NCBI RefSeq assembly: GCF_014645695.1
Contig: NZ_BMMF01000009.1
Span: 124,001 to 188,000, forward strand
DNA: 64,000 bases
Reading direction: 5' to 3'
DNA from: Salinarimonas ramus
Lineage (GTDB): Bacteria; Pseudomonadota; Alphaproteobacteria; Rhizobiales; Beijerinckiaceae
Shown: piece by piece, positions 33,970 to 42,319 of the stretch
Layout of the letters: each line of letters starts with the position of its first letter
Numbering within the stretch: the first letter of the stretch is position 1
Program-made: the position numbers and the translations under genes
Notes under the pieces: generated by a model
The model's database searches: none
Seen by the model: the letters and a program-made list of their open reading frames with translations, nothing else
What the model was told of the DNA's origin: nothing

Positions 33970-34078
33970 AGGGCGAGAGCTTCCGCCCGATCGCGCAAGT
34001 AGATGTGATCGTCGAACCGCATCGGCTCGACCACGCCACCTCGGGTCAGCGAAATACTCTTAACATTCCCTTGCGGCA

Positions 34079-34108
34079 TTGACTGTGAGTTGCTCAATAG
34101 GGCATTAT
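34079..34108 (+). promoter_or_regulatory. Probable promoter of the DUF4214 gene pair
   Basis: TTGACT and CATTAT lie 18 bases apart in an AT-rich stretch, with the ATG of the TAXI-DUF4214 gene about 28 bases downstream. The region from 33970 to 34136 is clearly less GC-rich than the genes around it. Confidence 0.5.
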
Positions 34109-34136
34109 TTCACATCAACGCTGCGGGGGTTGAAAG

Positions 34137-35612
34137 ATGTCTTCGATCTCGTTCGTCGGCGGCTCAAGTCGCGAGCCCGAGCATGCGGTGGCCGGGGCCA
34201 TCGTCAGGCTCTTCAACGCGGATCGCGTCGAGAATGGCGTGACGGCCGACCAGATCGAATCGGGAGCGTGGCAAGACAATCTCGCGCTCCTGCGATCAGG
34301 ACGGGTCGACTTCGCCCTCGTGAGAGCCGACCAGCTCGTCGGCCACGAGACCGAGCTCCGCGTGGTGCTCTCCTTGCACAGCCATGCGCTGACGATCCTG
34401 ACCCGTGAGCAAGACGGCTCGGCCACGCTCGCCGACCTGGCGGGGCGCCGCGTCGACATCGGCCCGGCTGGGAGCCCCATGGCGGAGCTCGCCGCCCGGG
34501 CTCTCGCGGCGGCGGGGGTGAACGTCGTCGTCAGCGGCCTCCCGGCCGAGGACCGGGCGCAAGCGCTGAGCGACGGCGCCATCGACGCGATGGTCCTTCT
34601 GGGGGCGCACCCGCTGCCGGACGTGCGTGCCATCGACGCGCTGCACGGTGCTCGGCTGATCGACATCGACGGCGCGGCGGCCGCCGCCGCATCGTCGGAT
34701 CCCGCTTCGAGGACCTTGACCTACGAGCCGCGGGACTCGCCGATCGCGGCTTACGGGCTCGACGCTCCGTTCTCGACGATCGGCTACGGCTTCGCGCTCG
34801 TCGCCCGCGCCGACATGCCGGACGACATCGTCCGAATGGTTGCCGAGAGCGCTCTCACGAGGGCGGACTCGCTTCGAAGCCTTCATCCGGCGCTGTCCGA
34901 CATCGGGCTGGACGATCTCGGCGTCTCGACCGTCCTCCCTTTCCATGACGGGGCGGTCGCCGCCTTCGAGGCCGCGGGCGTGCCCTACGGGACGCCCGGA
35001 ACTCCCCCCGGCGGCCCCGGCAGCGCGGTCGACGACAGCTTCGTCGAGCAGCCGGGCGATCGCCTGGTCGACGGCGGCGAGGGCGACGACGCGATGACCT
35101 ATTCCGGCGAACGGTCCGGATACAGCGTTACGCTGAGAGACGACGCGACCGTGTCCGTGGTGAAGCCGGACGGCTCGACGGACACGCTGATCTCCATCGA
35201 GCGCGCCGCCTTCACGGACGGCACGCTCCTCTTCGACATCGACAGCGCCAACGCAAGCGCTGCGTACCGCCTCTACGGCGGGGCTTTCGACCGCACGCCG
35301 GACGAGGGAGGCCTGCGCTACTGGATCGCGGCCATCGACGGCGGGCTCGGCCTGCGCGATGCGGCAGCGGGCTTCCTCGCGAGCCGCGAGTTCATCGACC
35401 TCTACGGTGCCGATCTCGGCGATACGGACTTCGTCTCCGCTCTCTACGAGAACGTGCTCGGGCGCCCGGGCGAGCCGGAGGGCCGCGCGTTCTGGATCGG
35501 CTATCTCCAGGAGGGTGGGGCGCGTGCCGACGTGCTCGTCCAGTTCACGCAGCTCCCCGAGTTCGTCGGCATTAGCGACGCCGCGCTGGCGAACGGCTTC
35601 TGGGTCGCCTGA
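34137..35612 (+). CDS. TAXI receptor-like domain fused to a DUF4214 domain
   Basis: This 491-residue protein joins two domains not usually found together. Residues about 1-285 follow the TAXI solute-receptor fold: LRSGRVDFALVRADQLVG, LRVVLSLHSHALTILTR, LADLAGRRVDIGPAGSP and LHPALSDIGLDDLG. These match the receptor at 8034 segment by segment. There is no signal peptide. After a Gly/Pro linker a beta-rich, RTX-like segment (DGGEGDDAMTYS, then DTLISIERAAFTDGTLLFD) leads to a DUF4214 domain (about 385-480, AYRLYGGAFDRTPDEGGLRY). DUF4214 and RTX-like modules are common in type I secreted proteins, so export through an ATP-driven channel is a reasonable inference. It precedes a paralogue by 23 bases. 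Confidence 0.85.
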   Translation: MSSISFVGGSSREPEHAVAGAIVRLFNADRVENGVTADQIESGAWQDNLALLRSGRVDFALVRADQLVGHETELRVVLSLHSHALTILTREQDGSATLADLAGRRVDIGPAGSPMAELAARALAAAGVNVVVSGLPAEDRAQALSDGAIDAMVLLGAHPLPDVRAIDALHGARLIDIDGAAAAAASSDPASRTLTYEPRDSPIAAYGLDAPFSTIGYGFALVARADMPDDIVRMVAESALTRADSLRSLHPALSDIGLDDLGVSTVLPFHDGAVAAFEAAGVPYGTPGTPPGGPGSAVDDSFVEQPGDRLVDGGEGDDAMTYSGERSGYSVTLRDDATVSVVKPDGSTDTLISIERAAFTDGTLLFDIDSANASAAYRLYGGAFDRTPDEGGLRYWIAAIDGGLGLRDAAAGFLASREFIDLYGADLGDTDFVSALYENVLGRPGEPEGRAFWIGYLQEGGARADVLVQFTQLPEFVGISDAALANGFWVA

Positions 35613-35635
35613 GGTTCCTTCGAGGAGGTCGCGCC

Positions 35636-36562
35636 ATGGCCGTCTATCTCGTTTTCGCCTACGACGCCGAATACGTCGATTTCTTCAATCCGAGGGGGTA
35701 CGTCAAGACCGGCGTCTCGCGCGAAGACCAAGTCGCCTTCGAGGCCTGGGCGACCTCCGCCGGCGTGACCGCGGGATACGGCCCGGCATACCTGCCGCGG
35801 GGTGAGTACGAAGCGGCGCTCCGAACCGGCGTCGTCGACGTGGTCGCCACGACCGATCGCGCCTTCGCGATGCAGGTCGCCGCGACCTCCGCCGATTTCA
35901 CCCTTGTCGACCAAGACGGCGACCGGATCGACGTCGGCACGCCCGGCGACGGGGACGGCGGCAGCGTCGGCACCGACGGGCCGGACGTGTTCGTGGAGGA
36001 GGACGGCGATCGCCGGATCGACGCGGGAGCCGGCGACGACCGGATGACCTACGCGCAGGAGCGGTCGTCCTACTCCGTCTCGCTCGCGGAAGACGGGACC
36101 GTCACCGTCGCGAAGCCCGGCGGCTCGACGGACACGCTGATCTCCATCGAGGAGGTGACGTTCACGGACGGCCGGCTGATCTTCGACCTCGACAGCGCCA
36201 ACGCGGCGGCCGCCTATCGTCTCTACGGCGGCGCCTTCGACCGCATGCCGGACGAAGGTGGGCTGCGCTACTGGACCAACGCCGTCGACGGGGGCACGAG
36301 CCTGCGGGACGCGGCCGCCGGCTTCATCGACAGCCCCGAGTTCCTGAGCCTCTACGGCGCCGACCTGAGCAATGCCGCCTTCGTCTCCGCGCTCTACCGC
36401 AACGTGCTCGGCCGCGACGGCGACGCTGGCGGCTTCGCCTACTGGTCGGCCTATCTCGACGGCGGCGGCGACCGGGCGGAGGTACTCGTGCAGTTCACGC
36501 AGCTGCCCGAATACGTGGCGCTCAGCACCGCCGACATCGAGAACGGGTACTGGGTTCTCTAG
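35636..36562 (+). CDS. DUF4214 domain protein with a different N-terminal domain
   Basis: This 308-residue protein repeats the RTX-like and DUF4214 half of its upstream neighbour (about two thirds identical by eye from the GAGDDRMTY motif to the NGYWVL end). The TAXI-like half is replaced by an unrelated 100-residue domain (MAVYLVFAYDAEYVDFFNPR onward). A Gly/Asp-rich linker joins them. There is no signal peptide, which again suggests type I export or a cytoplasmic role. The start follows GAGGAGG about 8 bases upstream. Its TAG overlaps the TAG of the opposing methyltransferase gene. Confidence 0.82.
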   Translation: MAVYLVFAYDAEYVDFFNPRGYVKTGVSREDQVAFEAWATSAGVTAGYGPAYLPRGEYEAALRTGVVDVVATTDRAFAMQVAATSADFTLVDQDGDRIDVGTPGDGDGGSVGTDGPDVFVEEDGDRRIDAGAGDDRMTYAQERSSYSVSLAEDGTVTVAKPGGSTDTLISIEEVTFTDGRLIFDLDSANAAAAYRLYGGAFDRMPDEGGLRYWTNAVDGGTSLRDAAAGFIDSPEFLSLYGADLSNAAFVSALYRNVLGRDGDAGGFAYWSAYLDGGGDRAEVLVQFTQLPEYVALSTADIENGYWVL

Positions 36563-37194
36563 GGCGCGCGGGCGACGAGGAAGAGGCGCGGGTCCGATTT
36601 GCCCGAGCCGTGCCGGTCGCGCTCGACGATCGAGAACCCCGCCGCGACGATCTCCGCCTCGAGCGCTTTCGCGTCGAACCAGGCGACGGACGGCGCCTTG
36701 CCGATCAGGCGCATGAGCGGCACGACGAGGCGGATCGCGGGGTTCATCTCGGAGAGGCAGGGCGTCTTCGAGACGAAGACGCCGCCTGGCGCGAGCAGAG
36801 CGCGCACCCGCGCGTAGAGCGCCGCCCGGTCCGGCACGAGGTGCAGGAGGTTGAAGGCGATCACCGCGTCGTAGCCGCCGGGCGCCTCCGGCACGGCGTC
36901 CGCCGTCGCCTGGACGGGCTCGACGTTCGCAACGCCCGCCTGCGCCACCTTTTCGCGGGCGATGGCGATCATCTCGCCCGACGCGTCGCTCGCCACGATC
37001 CGCCCGGCATGCGGCGCGAGCCTCAGCGCGCTCGACGCCGTCCCGCAGCCGAGCTCCAGCACCCGCGCCCCGGCCGGCAGCAGCTCGCGCGTGCGCGCGA
37101 GCGTCCGCTCCAGCCCCGCCTCGTCGCCGACGGGCCGCGCGGCGTACTTGCGGGCGGCTTTGTCCCAGAAGCGGATGTCGGGGGATGTGGGCAT
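36559..37194 (-). CDS. Class I SAM-dependent methyltransferase
   Basis: A 211-residue Rossmann-fold methyltransferase. Motif I is ARVLELGCGTASSALRLAPH, followed by the acidic motif RIVASDASGEMI, then YDAVIAFNLLHLVPD and LLAPGGVFVSKTP. The segment RFWDKAARKYAARPV at the N-terminus is common in a group of uncharacterised bacterial enzymes. The substrate cannot be predicted. The start at 37194 is chosen from family length; the frame stays open for another 21 codons upstream. Confidence 0.85.
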   Translation of the reverse strand: MPTSPDIRFWDKAARKYAARPVGDEAGLERTLARTRELLPAGARVLELGCGTASSALRLAPHAGRIVASDASGEMIAIAREKVAQAGVANVEPVQATADAVPEAPGGYDAVIAFNLLHLVPDRAALYARVRALLAPGGVFVSKTPCLSEMNPAIRLVVPLMRLIGKAPSVAWFDAKALEAEIVAAGFSIVERDRHGSGKSDPRLFLVARAP

Positions 37195-37390
37195 GGGGGG
37201 CCTTTGGTGGGCGATCGCGTGTGTCCCGATCATGGTCGCGCGGTCGATCTCGCTCAAGGGCCGTCAGTTCCGGCCGTTACCACCGCCGTTTTTATAAACG
37301 TATGGCGCCGCATCATGTGGCCGGCGGATTCGATCTCAAGCATCCTGTTTGGGGACGAGGCTTGCGCTATTTCGTCCCTTGATCCCGACG

Positions 37391-38170
37391 TTAGCTCCTG
37401 AAATCTTTTAATAGATCATTCGCCCAGCTTATGGACCCGCCATTCACTTGTTCCTCCATGATCTTCACATACTCATCACTGTAATTCATCTCCGACTTGC
37501 ACGATTCGTAAGCTACCTTTATCCTTCGCCTCGCGAAGTCAATGCGCCCTTTGATACCAGGATGATTTATGACGGAATCTGGAGATAACAACAAGAGAGC
37601 TTCGTCAAATGGTAAATCAGTGAAATCTATTTGTATAGACTTTCTCCAACTATCAACCGACCGACGTCCTTCATCATCGTCTGAATCTAGGCTATTCTTA
37701 TAAACATCTGTCGCGCGCACCACTACATGGTGCCAAGTGCTTAGTAAATCAATTGCAGCCGTATCGACGAGGTCCTTACGTAACACCTGAACTTCTGCAT
37801 CAGAAAGTCCACTATCTTTCAATAGTTTTGACAGCTCCCAAACTATTTCTTTTTTCCGCCGTGTGTCTAGACCTCCCCAACGACCACCCCACGCGAGCTG
37901 CTCAATCATCAATGATGCGAAGGCGCGCGAAATGCGTTGGCTGTCGCTCAGTAAGTCCTTCGCACGATTCAATTTTGCTTCGACAGTTCCAAAGATCTTG
38001 AATTGTTCGATGTCTCCGATATAGAAAAATATGACGTTTGCAGCAAACGACGCGCCGAGCAGCGCTGCAGAAGCAGCATCCCCGCCCACCGCCTCGATCA
38101 GCATGAGAGCGAACGACAGAACGGCTCCAAATAGAAAGAAGATGCGAAAGAGAGAAACAACGTGCTCCAC
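37391..38170 (-). CDS. AT-rich orphan membrane protein (259 aa)
   Basis: Two hydrophobic helices near residues 8-27 and 33-53 are followed by about 200 residues of charged, mostly helical cytoplasmic sequence (for example KLNRAKDLLSDSQRISRAFA and DSDDDEGRRSVDSWRKSI). No family was recognised. The gene is strikingly poorer in GC than everything around it and uses codons such as AAA, TTA and AAT that its neighbours avoid, so it was probably acquired by transfer. No integrase, transposase or direct repeat is visible at its edges (37195-37390 and 38171-38350). Confidence 0.7.
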   Translation of the reverse strand: MEHVVSLFRIFFLFGAVLSFALMLIEAVGGDAASAALLGASFAANVIFFYIGDIEQFKIFGTVEAKLNRAKDLLSDSQRISRAFASLMIEQLAWGGRWGGLDTRRKKEIVWELSKLLKDSGLSDAEVQVLRKDLVDTAAIDLLSTWHHVVVRATDVYKNSLDSDDDEGRRSVDSWRKSIQIDFTDLPFDEALLLLSPDSVINHPGIKGRIDFARRRIKVAYESCKSEMNYSDEYVKIMEEQVNGGSISWANDLLKDFRS

Positions 38171-38410
38171 GGCGTTATCCTCATATGAAAGCCTGCGGCC
38201 GAGACTTCTATCTCATCTGCTGGTTGGCGTAAATGACGGATTGAGTGTGCAAACATCGTCCCAAACGTGCGGCTCGTGGCCGGTTGCTCGACCGATTTTG
38301 CCGGAGGGATCGAGAGCGGCGCTGTGTTACACGCGTGTCAATCGCTAGCACATGGTCGTGCCTCGTCCGGCCTCATCGAGCAGGAAGGTGCGAAGTGATC
38401 GAGCGGGAGA

Positions 38411-38500
38411 GCAAGCTGAACTTGCTTTCCTTTAACGCTTCCCCTATCCCGATGAGCGGGACACCTCTCCCCACCGAGAGGCGCCCATCTGGAAGGATGG
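38411..38500 (+). promoter_or_regulatory. Structured leader of serC (candidate serC-motif RNA)
   Basis: Four short hairpins lie in a row before serC: GCAAG/CTTGC at 38411-38425, TCCCG/CGGGA at 38447-38461, CCTCTC/GAGAGG at 38464-38481 and CCATC/GATGG at 38485-38500. The last one includes the GGAAGG ribosome site of serC, so folding could block translation. A cis-regulatory serC motif has been described in alphaproteobacteria; I cannot check the consensus here. The rest of the gap, 38171-38410, has no gene that I can support and is AT-rich at its left end. Confidence 0.5.
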
Positions 38501-38506
38501 AACGAC

Positions 38507-39676
38507 ATGACGAATCCCGCTCCCGGCGTGCGCCCGCGCGCGCCGTTCTTCTCGTCCGGCCCGTGCGCGAAGCGCCCCGGCTGGAGCCTCGAGGCCCTCT
38601 CGGACGCGGCGCTCGGCCGCTCGCATCGGGCCAAGATCGGCAAGACCAAGCTCCAGCAGGCCATCGACCTCACCCGGGAGGTGCTGCGCGTGCCGGCCGA
38701 TTACCGCATCGGCATCGTCCCCGCCTCCGACACCGGCGCCGTCGAGATGGCCATGTGGTCGATGCTGGGCGCGCGCCCCGTCGACCTCCTCGCCTGGGAG
38801 AGCTTCGGCTCCGGCTGGGTGACGGACGCGGTCAAGCAGCTGAAGCTGACCGACGCCCGGGTGATCGAGGCCGATTACGGCAAGCTTCCTGACCTCTCCG
38901 CCGTGGACACGAAGACGCGCGACGTCGTCTTCACCTGGAACGGCACGACCTCGGGCGTGCGCGTGCCGAACGCCGACTGGATCGCGGCGGACCGCGAGGG
39001 CGTCACCATCTGCGACGCGACCTCGGCGGCGTTCGCGCAGGCGCTCGACTGGGAGAAGCTCGACGTCGTCACCTTCTCCTGGCAGAAGGTGCTCGGCGGC
39101 GAGGCGGCGCACGGCATGCTGATCCTCTCGCCCCGCGCCGTCGCGCGGCTGGAGACCTACAAGCCCGCCTGGCCGCTGCCGAAGATCTTCCGGCTCACCA
39201 AGGGCGGCAAGCTCATCGAGGGCATCTTCAAGGGCGAGACCATCAACACGCCCTCCATGCTGGCTCTCGAGGATTATCTCGACGCGCTTCATTGGGCGAA
39301 GGGCATCGGCGGGCTCGACGCGCTGATCGCGCGCGCCGACGCCAACGCGACGGTGATCCAGGATTGGGCGGCGCGCACGCCGTGGGTGTCGAACCTCGCC
39401 GAGGACCCGGCGACGGCGTCGAACACGTCGGTGTGCCTGCGCATCGTCGATCCGGCGACGGTGGCCAAGGGCGAGGAGGCGGTGGCCGCGCTCGCCAAGG
39501 CGATCGCGGCGCGGCTCGAGGGTGAAGGCGTCGCCTTCGACATCGGCGCCTATCGCGACGCGCCCGCGGGGCTTCGCATCTGGTGCGGCGCCACCGTCGA
39601 GCGCGCGGACCTCGAAGCGCTCACCGCCTGGCTCGACTGGGCCTTCGCCGCAGAGACGGCGCAGCGCGCCGCGTGA
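38507..39676 (+). CDS. serC: Phosphoserine aminotransferase
   Basis: SerC transfers an amino group from glutamate to 3-phosphohydroxypyruvate in serine synthesis, using PLP. The 389-residue protein is of the alphaproteobacterial type ([19 protein letters not shown], then [15 protein letters not shown]). The PLP lysine is K194 in [23 protein letters not shown] 10 bases upstream sets the ATG. serA follows in the same direction, with a palindromic repeat between them. Confidence 0.96.
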   Translation: MTNPAPGVRPRAPFFSSGPCAKRPGWSLEALSDAALGRSHRAKIGKTKLQQAIDLTREVLRVPADYRIGIVPASDTGAVEMAMWSMLGARPVDLLAWESFGSGWVTDAVKQLKLTDARVIEADYGKLPDLSAVDTKTRDVVFTWNGTTSGVRVPNADWIAADREGVTICDATSAAFAQALDWEKLDVVTFSWQKVLGGEAAHGMLILSPRAVARLETYKPAWPLPKIFRLTKGGKLIEGIFKGETINTPSMLALEDYLDALHWAKGIGGLDALIARADANATVIQDWAARTPWVSNLAEDPATASNTSVCLRIVDPATVAKGEEAVAALAKAIAARLEGEGVAFDIGAYRDAPAGLRIWCGATVERADLEALTAWLDWAFAAETAQRAA

Positions 39677-39690
39677 GACGCGTGCGCTCT

Positions 39691-39859
39691 CCCTCCCTGT
39701 AGGGGAGGGGACGGTTCGCGCAGCGAACCAGGGGTGGGGTGCGTGCGGTCCGCGGCTGGCCTGCAGGTCCGCCTCCGGGTCCGCTTCGCGGATCGCGCGT
39801 CCCGCGCGCCCCATCCGTCACGCCGCTTCGCGGCGCGCCACCTTCCCCTACAGGGAAGG
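39691..39859. repeat. MITE-like palindromic intergenic element, copy B (hybrid left arm)
   Basis: The right half (GCGCCCCATCCGTCACGCCG through CCCCTACAGGGAAGG) is nearly identical to copy A. The left half instead reads CCCTCCCTGTAGGGGAGGGG followed by GGTTCGCGCAGCGAACC and GGGGTGGGGT, a different sub-type. It lies between serC and serA on the plus strand, so the operon message would contain it. Confidence 0.82.
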
Positions 39860-39921
39860 AGAGGGCGCGCCGCCTCGACGCCAATCCCGCAAGACGACCC
39901 TTCAGCAGGAGCGCCCGGCCC

Positions 39922-41529
39922 ATGTCCGCGTCCTCGTCCTCCGCCCCCCGCGTCCTCGTCTCGGACGCGCTCTCCCCCGCCGCCGTGAAGATCTTCCAGG
40001 ATCGCGGCATCCATGTCGATTTCGAGCCCGCCCTCGGCAAGGACAAGGATCGGCTCGCCGAGATCATCGGCGACTACGACGGCCTCGCCATCCGCTCGGC
40101 CACCAAGGTGACGCCCAAGCTGCTCGAGCGCGCGAGCCGCCTCAAGGTGGTCGGGCGCGCCGGCATCGGCGTCGACAACGTCGACATCCCCGCCGCGACC
40201 GCGCGCGGCGTCATCGTGATGAACACGCCCTTCGGCAATTCCATCACGACGGCCGAGCACGCCATCGCCATGATGTTCGCGTTGGCGCGCCAGATCCCGC
40301 AGGCGGACGCCTCGACGCAGGCCGGCAAGTGGGAGAAGAACAAGTTCATGGGCGTCGAGATCACCGCCAAGGTGCTCGGCGTCATCGGCTGCGGCAATAT
40401 CGGATCCATCGTCGCCGATCGCGCCATCGGCTTGCGCATGCGCGTCGTCGCCTACGACCCCTTCTTGTCGCCCGAGCGCGCGCTCGAGCTCGGCGTGGAG
40501 AAGGTGGAGCTCGACGAGTTGCTCGCGCGCGCGGACGTGATCACGCTGCACGTGCCGCTCACCGACCGCACCCGCAACGTCCTCTCCCGCGAGGCGCTGG
40601 CCAAGACGAAGCAGGGCGTGCGAATCATCAATTGCGCCCGCGGCGGGCTCGTCGACGAGGTGGCGCTGCGCGAGGCGCTCGATTCCGGGCACGTCGCCGG
40701 TGCCGCCTTCGACGTCTTCTCGGAGGAGCCGGCGACGGAGAACCCGCTCTTCGGGCATCCCAACGTCGTGTGCACGCCGCATCTGGGCGCCTCCACCACG
40801 GAGGCGCAGGAGAACGTGGCGCTCCAGGTCGCCGAGCAGATGTCGACCTATCTTCTAACCGGCGGCGTCGAGAACGCGGTGAACTTCCCCTCGATCTCGG
40901 CGGAGGAGGCCCCGCGCCTCAAGCCCTTCGTCGCGCTCGCCGAGAAGCTCGGCTCGTTCCTGGGCCAGCTCACCGAGGCGCCGATCAAGGGCGTGCGCAT
41001 CGAGTACGAGGGCGCGGTCGCGGGCATGAACACCCGCGCGCTCACCGCCGCCGCGGTGACGGGCGCGCTCAGGCCGATGCTCCAGGACATCAACATGGTC
41101 AACGCGCCGAGCATCGCCCGCGAGCGCGGCATCGTCATCGAGGAGATGACCCGCGAGAACGCGCAGCGCGACTACGAGAGCCTGGTGCGCATCACCATCG
41201 ACGCCGAGGACATGCCGCGCTACGCGTCCGGCACGGTCTTCCACGACGGCAAGCCCCGCGTCGTCGAGATCCGCGACATCGACGTCGACGCGGAGTTCGC
41301 GCCGTACATGATCTACGTGCGCAACGCCGACGAGCCGGGCTTCATCGGCGCCTTCGGCTCGCTGCTCGGGGAGGCGGGGGTGAACATCGCCACCTTCTCG
41401 CTGGGGCGCGACCATCCCGGCGGCGACGCGATCTGCTTCGTCTCGGTGGACCAGAAGGTGTCGGACGCGCTTCTCGCCCGGATCGAGGCCATCCCGCAGG
41501 TGAAGCGGGCGCGAGCCGTGGCGTTCTGA
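39922..41529 (+). CDS. serA: D-3-phosphoglycerate dehydrogenase
   Basis: SerA oxidises 3-phosphoglycerate, the first step of serine synthesis. At 535 residues it is the long type with an intervening domain and a C-terminal ACT domain (about 462-535, YMIYVRNADEPGFIGAFGSL). The NAD site is VLGVIGCGNIGSIVADRA. The catalytic set is the Arg of NCARGGLVDE, the Glu of FDVFSEEPA and the His of PHLGASTTEAQ. The ACT domain normally allows serine feedback. The ATG at 39922 has AGGAG 11 bases upstream. A strong terminator follows. Confidence 0.96.
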   Translation: MSASSSSAPRVLVSDALSPAAVKIFQDRGIHVDFEPALGKDKDRLAEIIGDYDGLAIRSATKVTPKLLERASRLKVVGRAGIGVDNVDIPAATARGVIVMNTPFGNSITTAEHAIAMMFALARQIPQADASTQAGKWEKNKFMGVEITAKVLGVIGCGNIGSIVADRAIGLRMRVVAYDPFLSPERALELGVEKVELDELLARADVITLHVPLTDRTRNVLSREALAKTKQGVRIINCARGGLVDEVALREALDSGHVAGAAFDVFSEEPATENPLFGHPNVVCTPHLGASTTEAQENVALQVAEQMSTYLLTGGVENAVNFPSISAEEAPRLKPFVALAEKLGSFLGQLTEAPIKGVRIEYEGAVAGMNTRALTAAAVTGALRPMLQDINMVNAPSIARERGIVIEEMTRENAQRDYESLVRITIDAEDMPRYASGTVFHDGKPRVVEIRDIDVDAEFAPYMIYVRNADEPGFIGAFGSLLGEAGVNIATFSLGRDHPGGDAICFVSVDQKVSDALLARIEAIPQVKRARAVAF

Positions 41530-41542
41530 AGCGACGACCGAA

Positions 41543-41579
41543 CGCGGGCGCGGGGTGATGCCCGCGCCCGCGCGGTTTT
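41543..41579 (+). terminator. Rho-independent terminator after serA
   Basis: A perfect 12-bp stem (CGCGGGCGCGGG / CCCGCGCCCGCG) with a 6-base loop GTGATG is followed by CGGTTTT. It begins 13 bases after the serA stop and ends at the stop codon of the converging LysE gene. Confidence 0.8.
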
Positions 41580-42220
41580 CAGCGGGTCGTCGTGAGGATC
41601 TTGAGCGCGAAGAGCCCGAACACGCCCGCGAAGACGACGTCGATCGCCCGCAGCACCCGCGGGCGCGCCTTGACGAGGGCGATCACCTTGTCGGCGGCGA
41701 GGATCATCAAGGCCGCGAGCGGCGCCGAGAAGGCGATGAAATAGAGGCCGAGGAAGACGAGCTTCTCAGCGGCGTGCGGGTCCCCCGCCGTCACGAATTG
41801 CGGCAGGAAGGTCACGAAGAACAGGATGACCTTCGGGTTGGTGAGGTTGATCCCAACGCCCAGCAGCCATGTGGCGCGGAGCGAGAGGCGGTTCTTCGGC
41901 CCCTGCGCGCGCACGTTCAGCGCCGAGCCGTGGCGCAGCGCGTCGTAAGCCATCCACAGAAGGTAGAGCCCGCCGGCGATCTTCACCACGGTGAAGGCGG
42001 TGGTCGAGGCCGCGAGCAGCGCCGAGAGGCCGAGCGCGGCGAGAAGCGTGTGGCCCAGCGCACCCGTCATCGCGCCGAGCATGGCCGCGATCCCGGCCGC
42101 GCGCCCGCCCTGCACGGTCTTGGCCAGGAACAGGCTCATGTCCGGGCCGGGCGTGACGAAGAGGATGAAGCAGGCGCCGGAGAAGACGAGCAGCGTCTGG
42201 ATGTCGGGCAGGAAGGTCAT
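41579..42220 (-). CDS. LysE/RhtB family amino-acid exporter
   Basis: A 213-residue inner-membrane protein with about six hydrophobic segments. It has the family N-terminus (FILFVTPGPDMSLFLAKTVQ then GGRAAG) and the conserved GVGINLTNPKVILFFVTFLP. Members export lysine, threonine, homoserine or related compounds; the substrate here is unknown. It converges on serA and lies 99 bases downstream of a TRAP receptor gene, with a terminator between them. Confidence 0.9.
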   Translation of the reverse strand: MTFLPDIQTLLVFSGACFILFVTPGPDMSLFLAKTVQGGRAAGIAAMLGAMTGALGHTLLAALGLSALLAASTTAFTVVKIAGGLYLLWMAYDALRHGSALNVRAQGPKNRLSLRATWLLGVGINLTNPKVILFFVTFLPQFVTAGDPHAAEKLVFLGLYFIAFSAPLAALMILAADKVIALVKARPRVLRAIDVVFAGVFGLFALKILTTTR

Positions 42221-42240
42221 CGCGGTCGCCTCACGAAGAA

Positions 42241-42268
42241 GGGCTCCCGCGCCGCTGCACGGGAGCCC
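42241..42268 (-). terminator. Terminator after the TRAP receptor gene (minus strand)
   Basis: GGGCTCCCG and CGGGAGCCC form a 9-bp stem with a 10-base loop, followed on the minus strand by TTCTTCG. It lies between the receptor stop and the LysE start. Confidence 0.6.
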
Positions 42269-42319
42269 CGATGTCTCGGCGGGGGCGCGAGGCTCCCGCC
42301 GCGGATCCGCGCGCGCGGA

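Noticed and set aside
34137-36562. Classical RTX toxin
   Set aside because: Only one degenerate GGxGxD-like motif is present in each protein; there is no repeat array or lipase, protease or acyltransferase partner.
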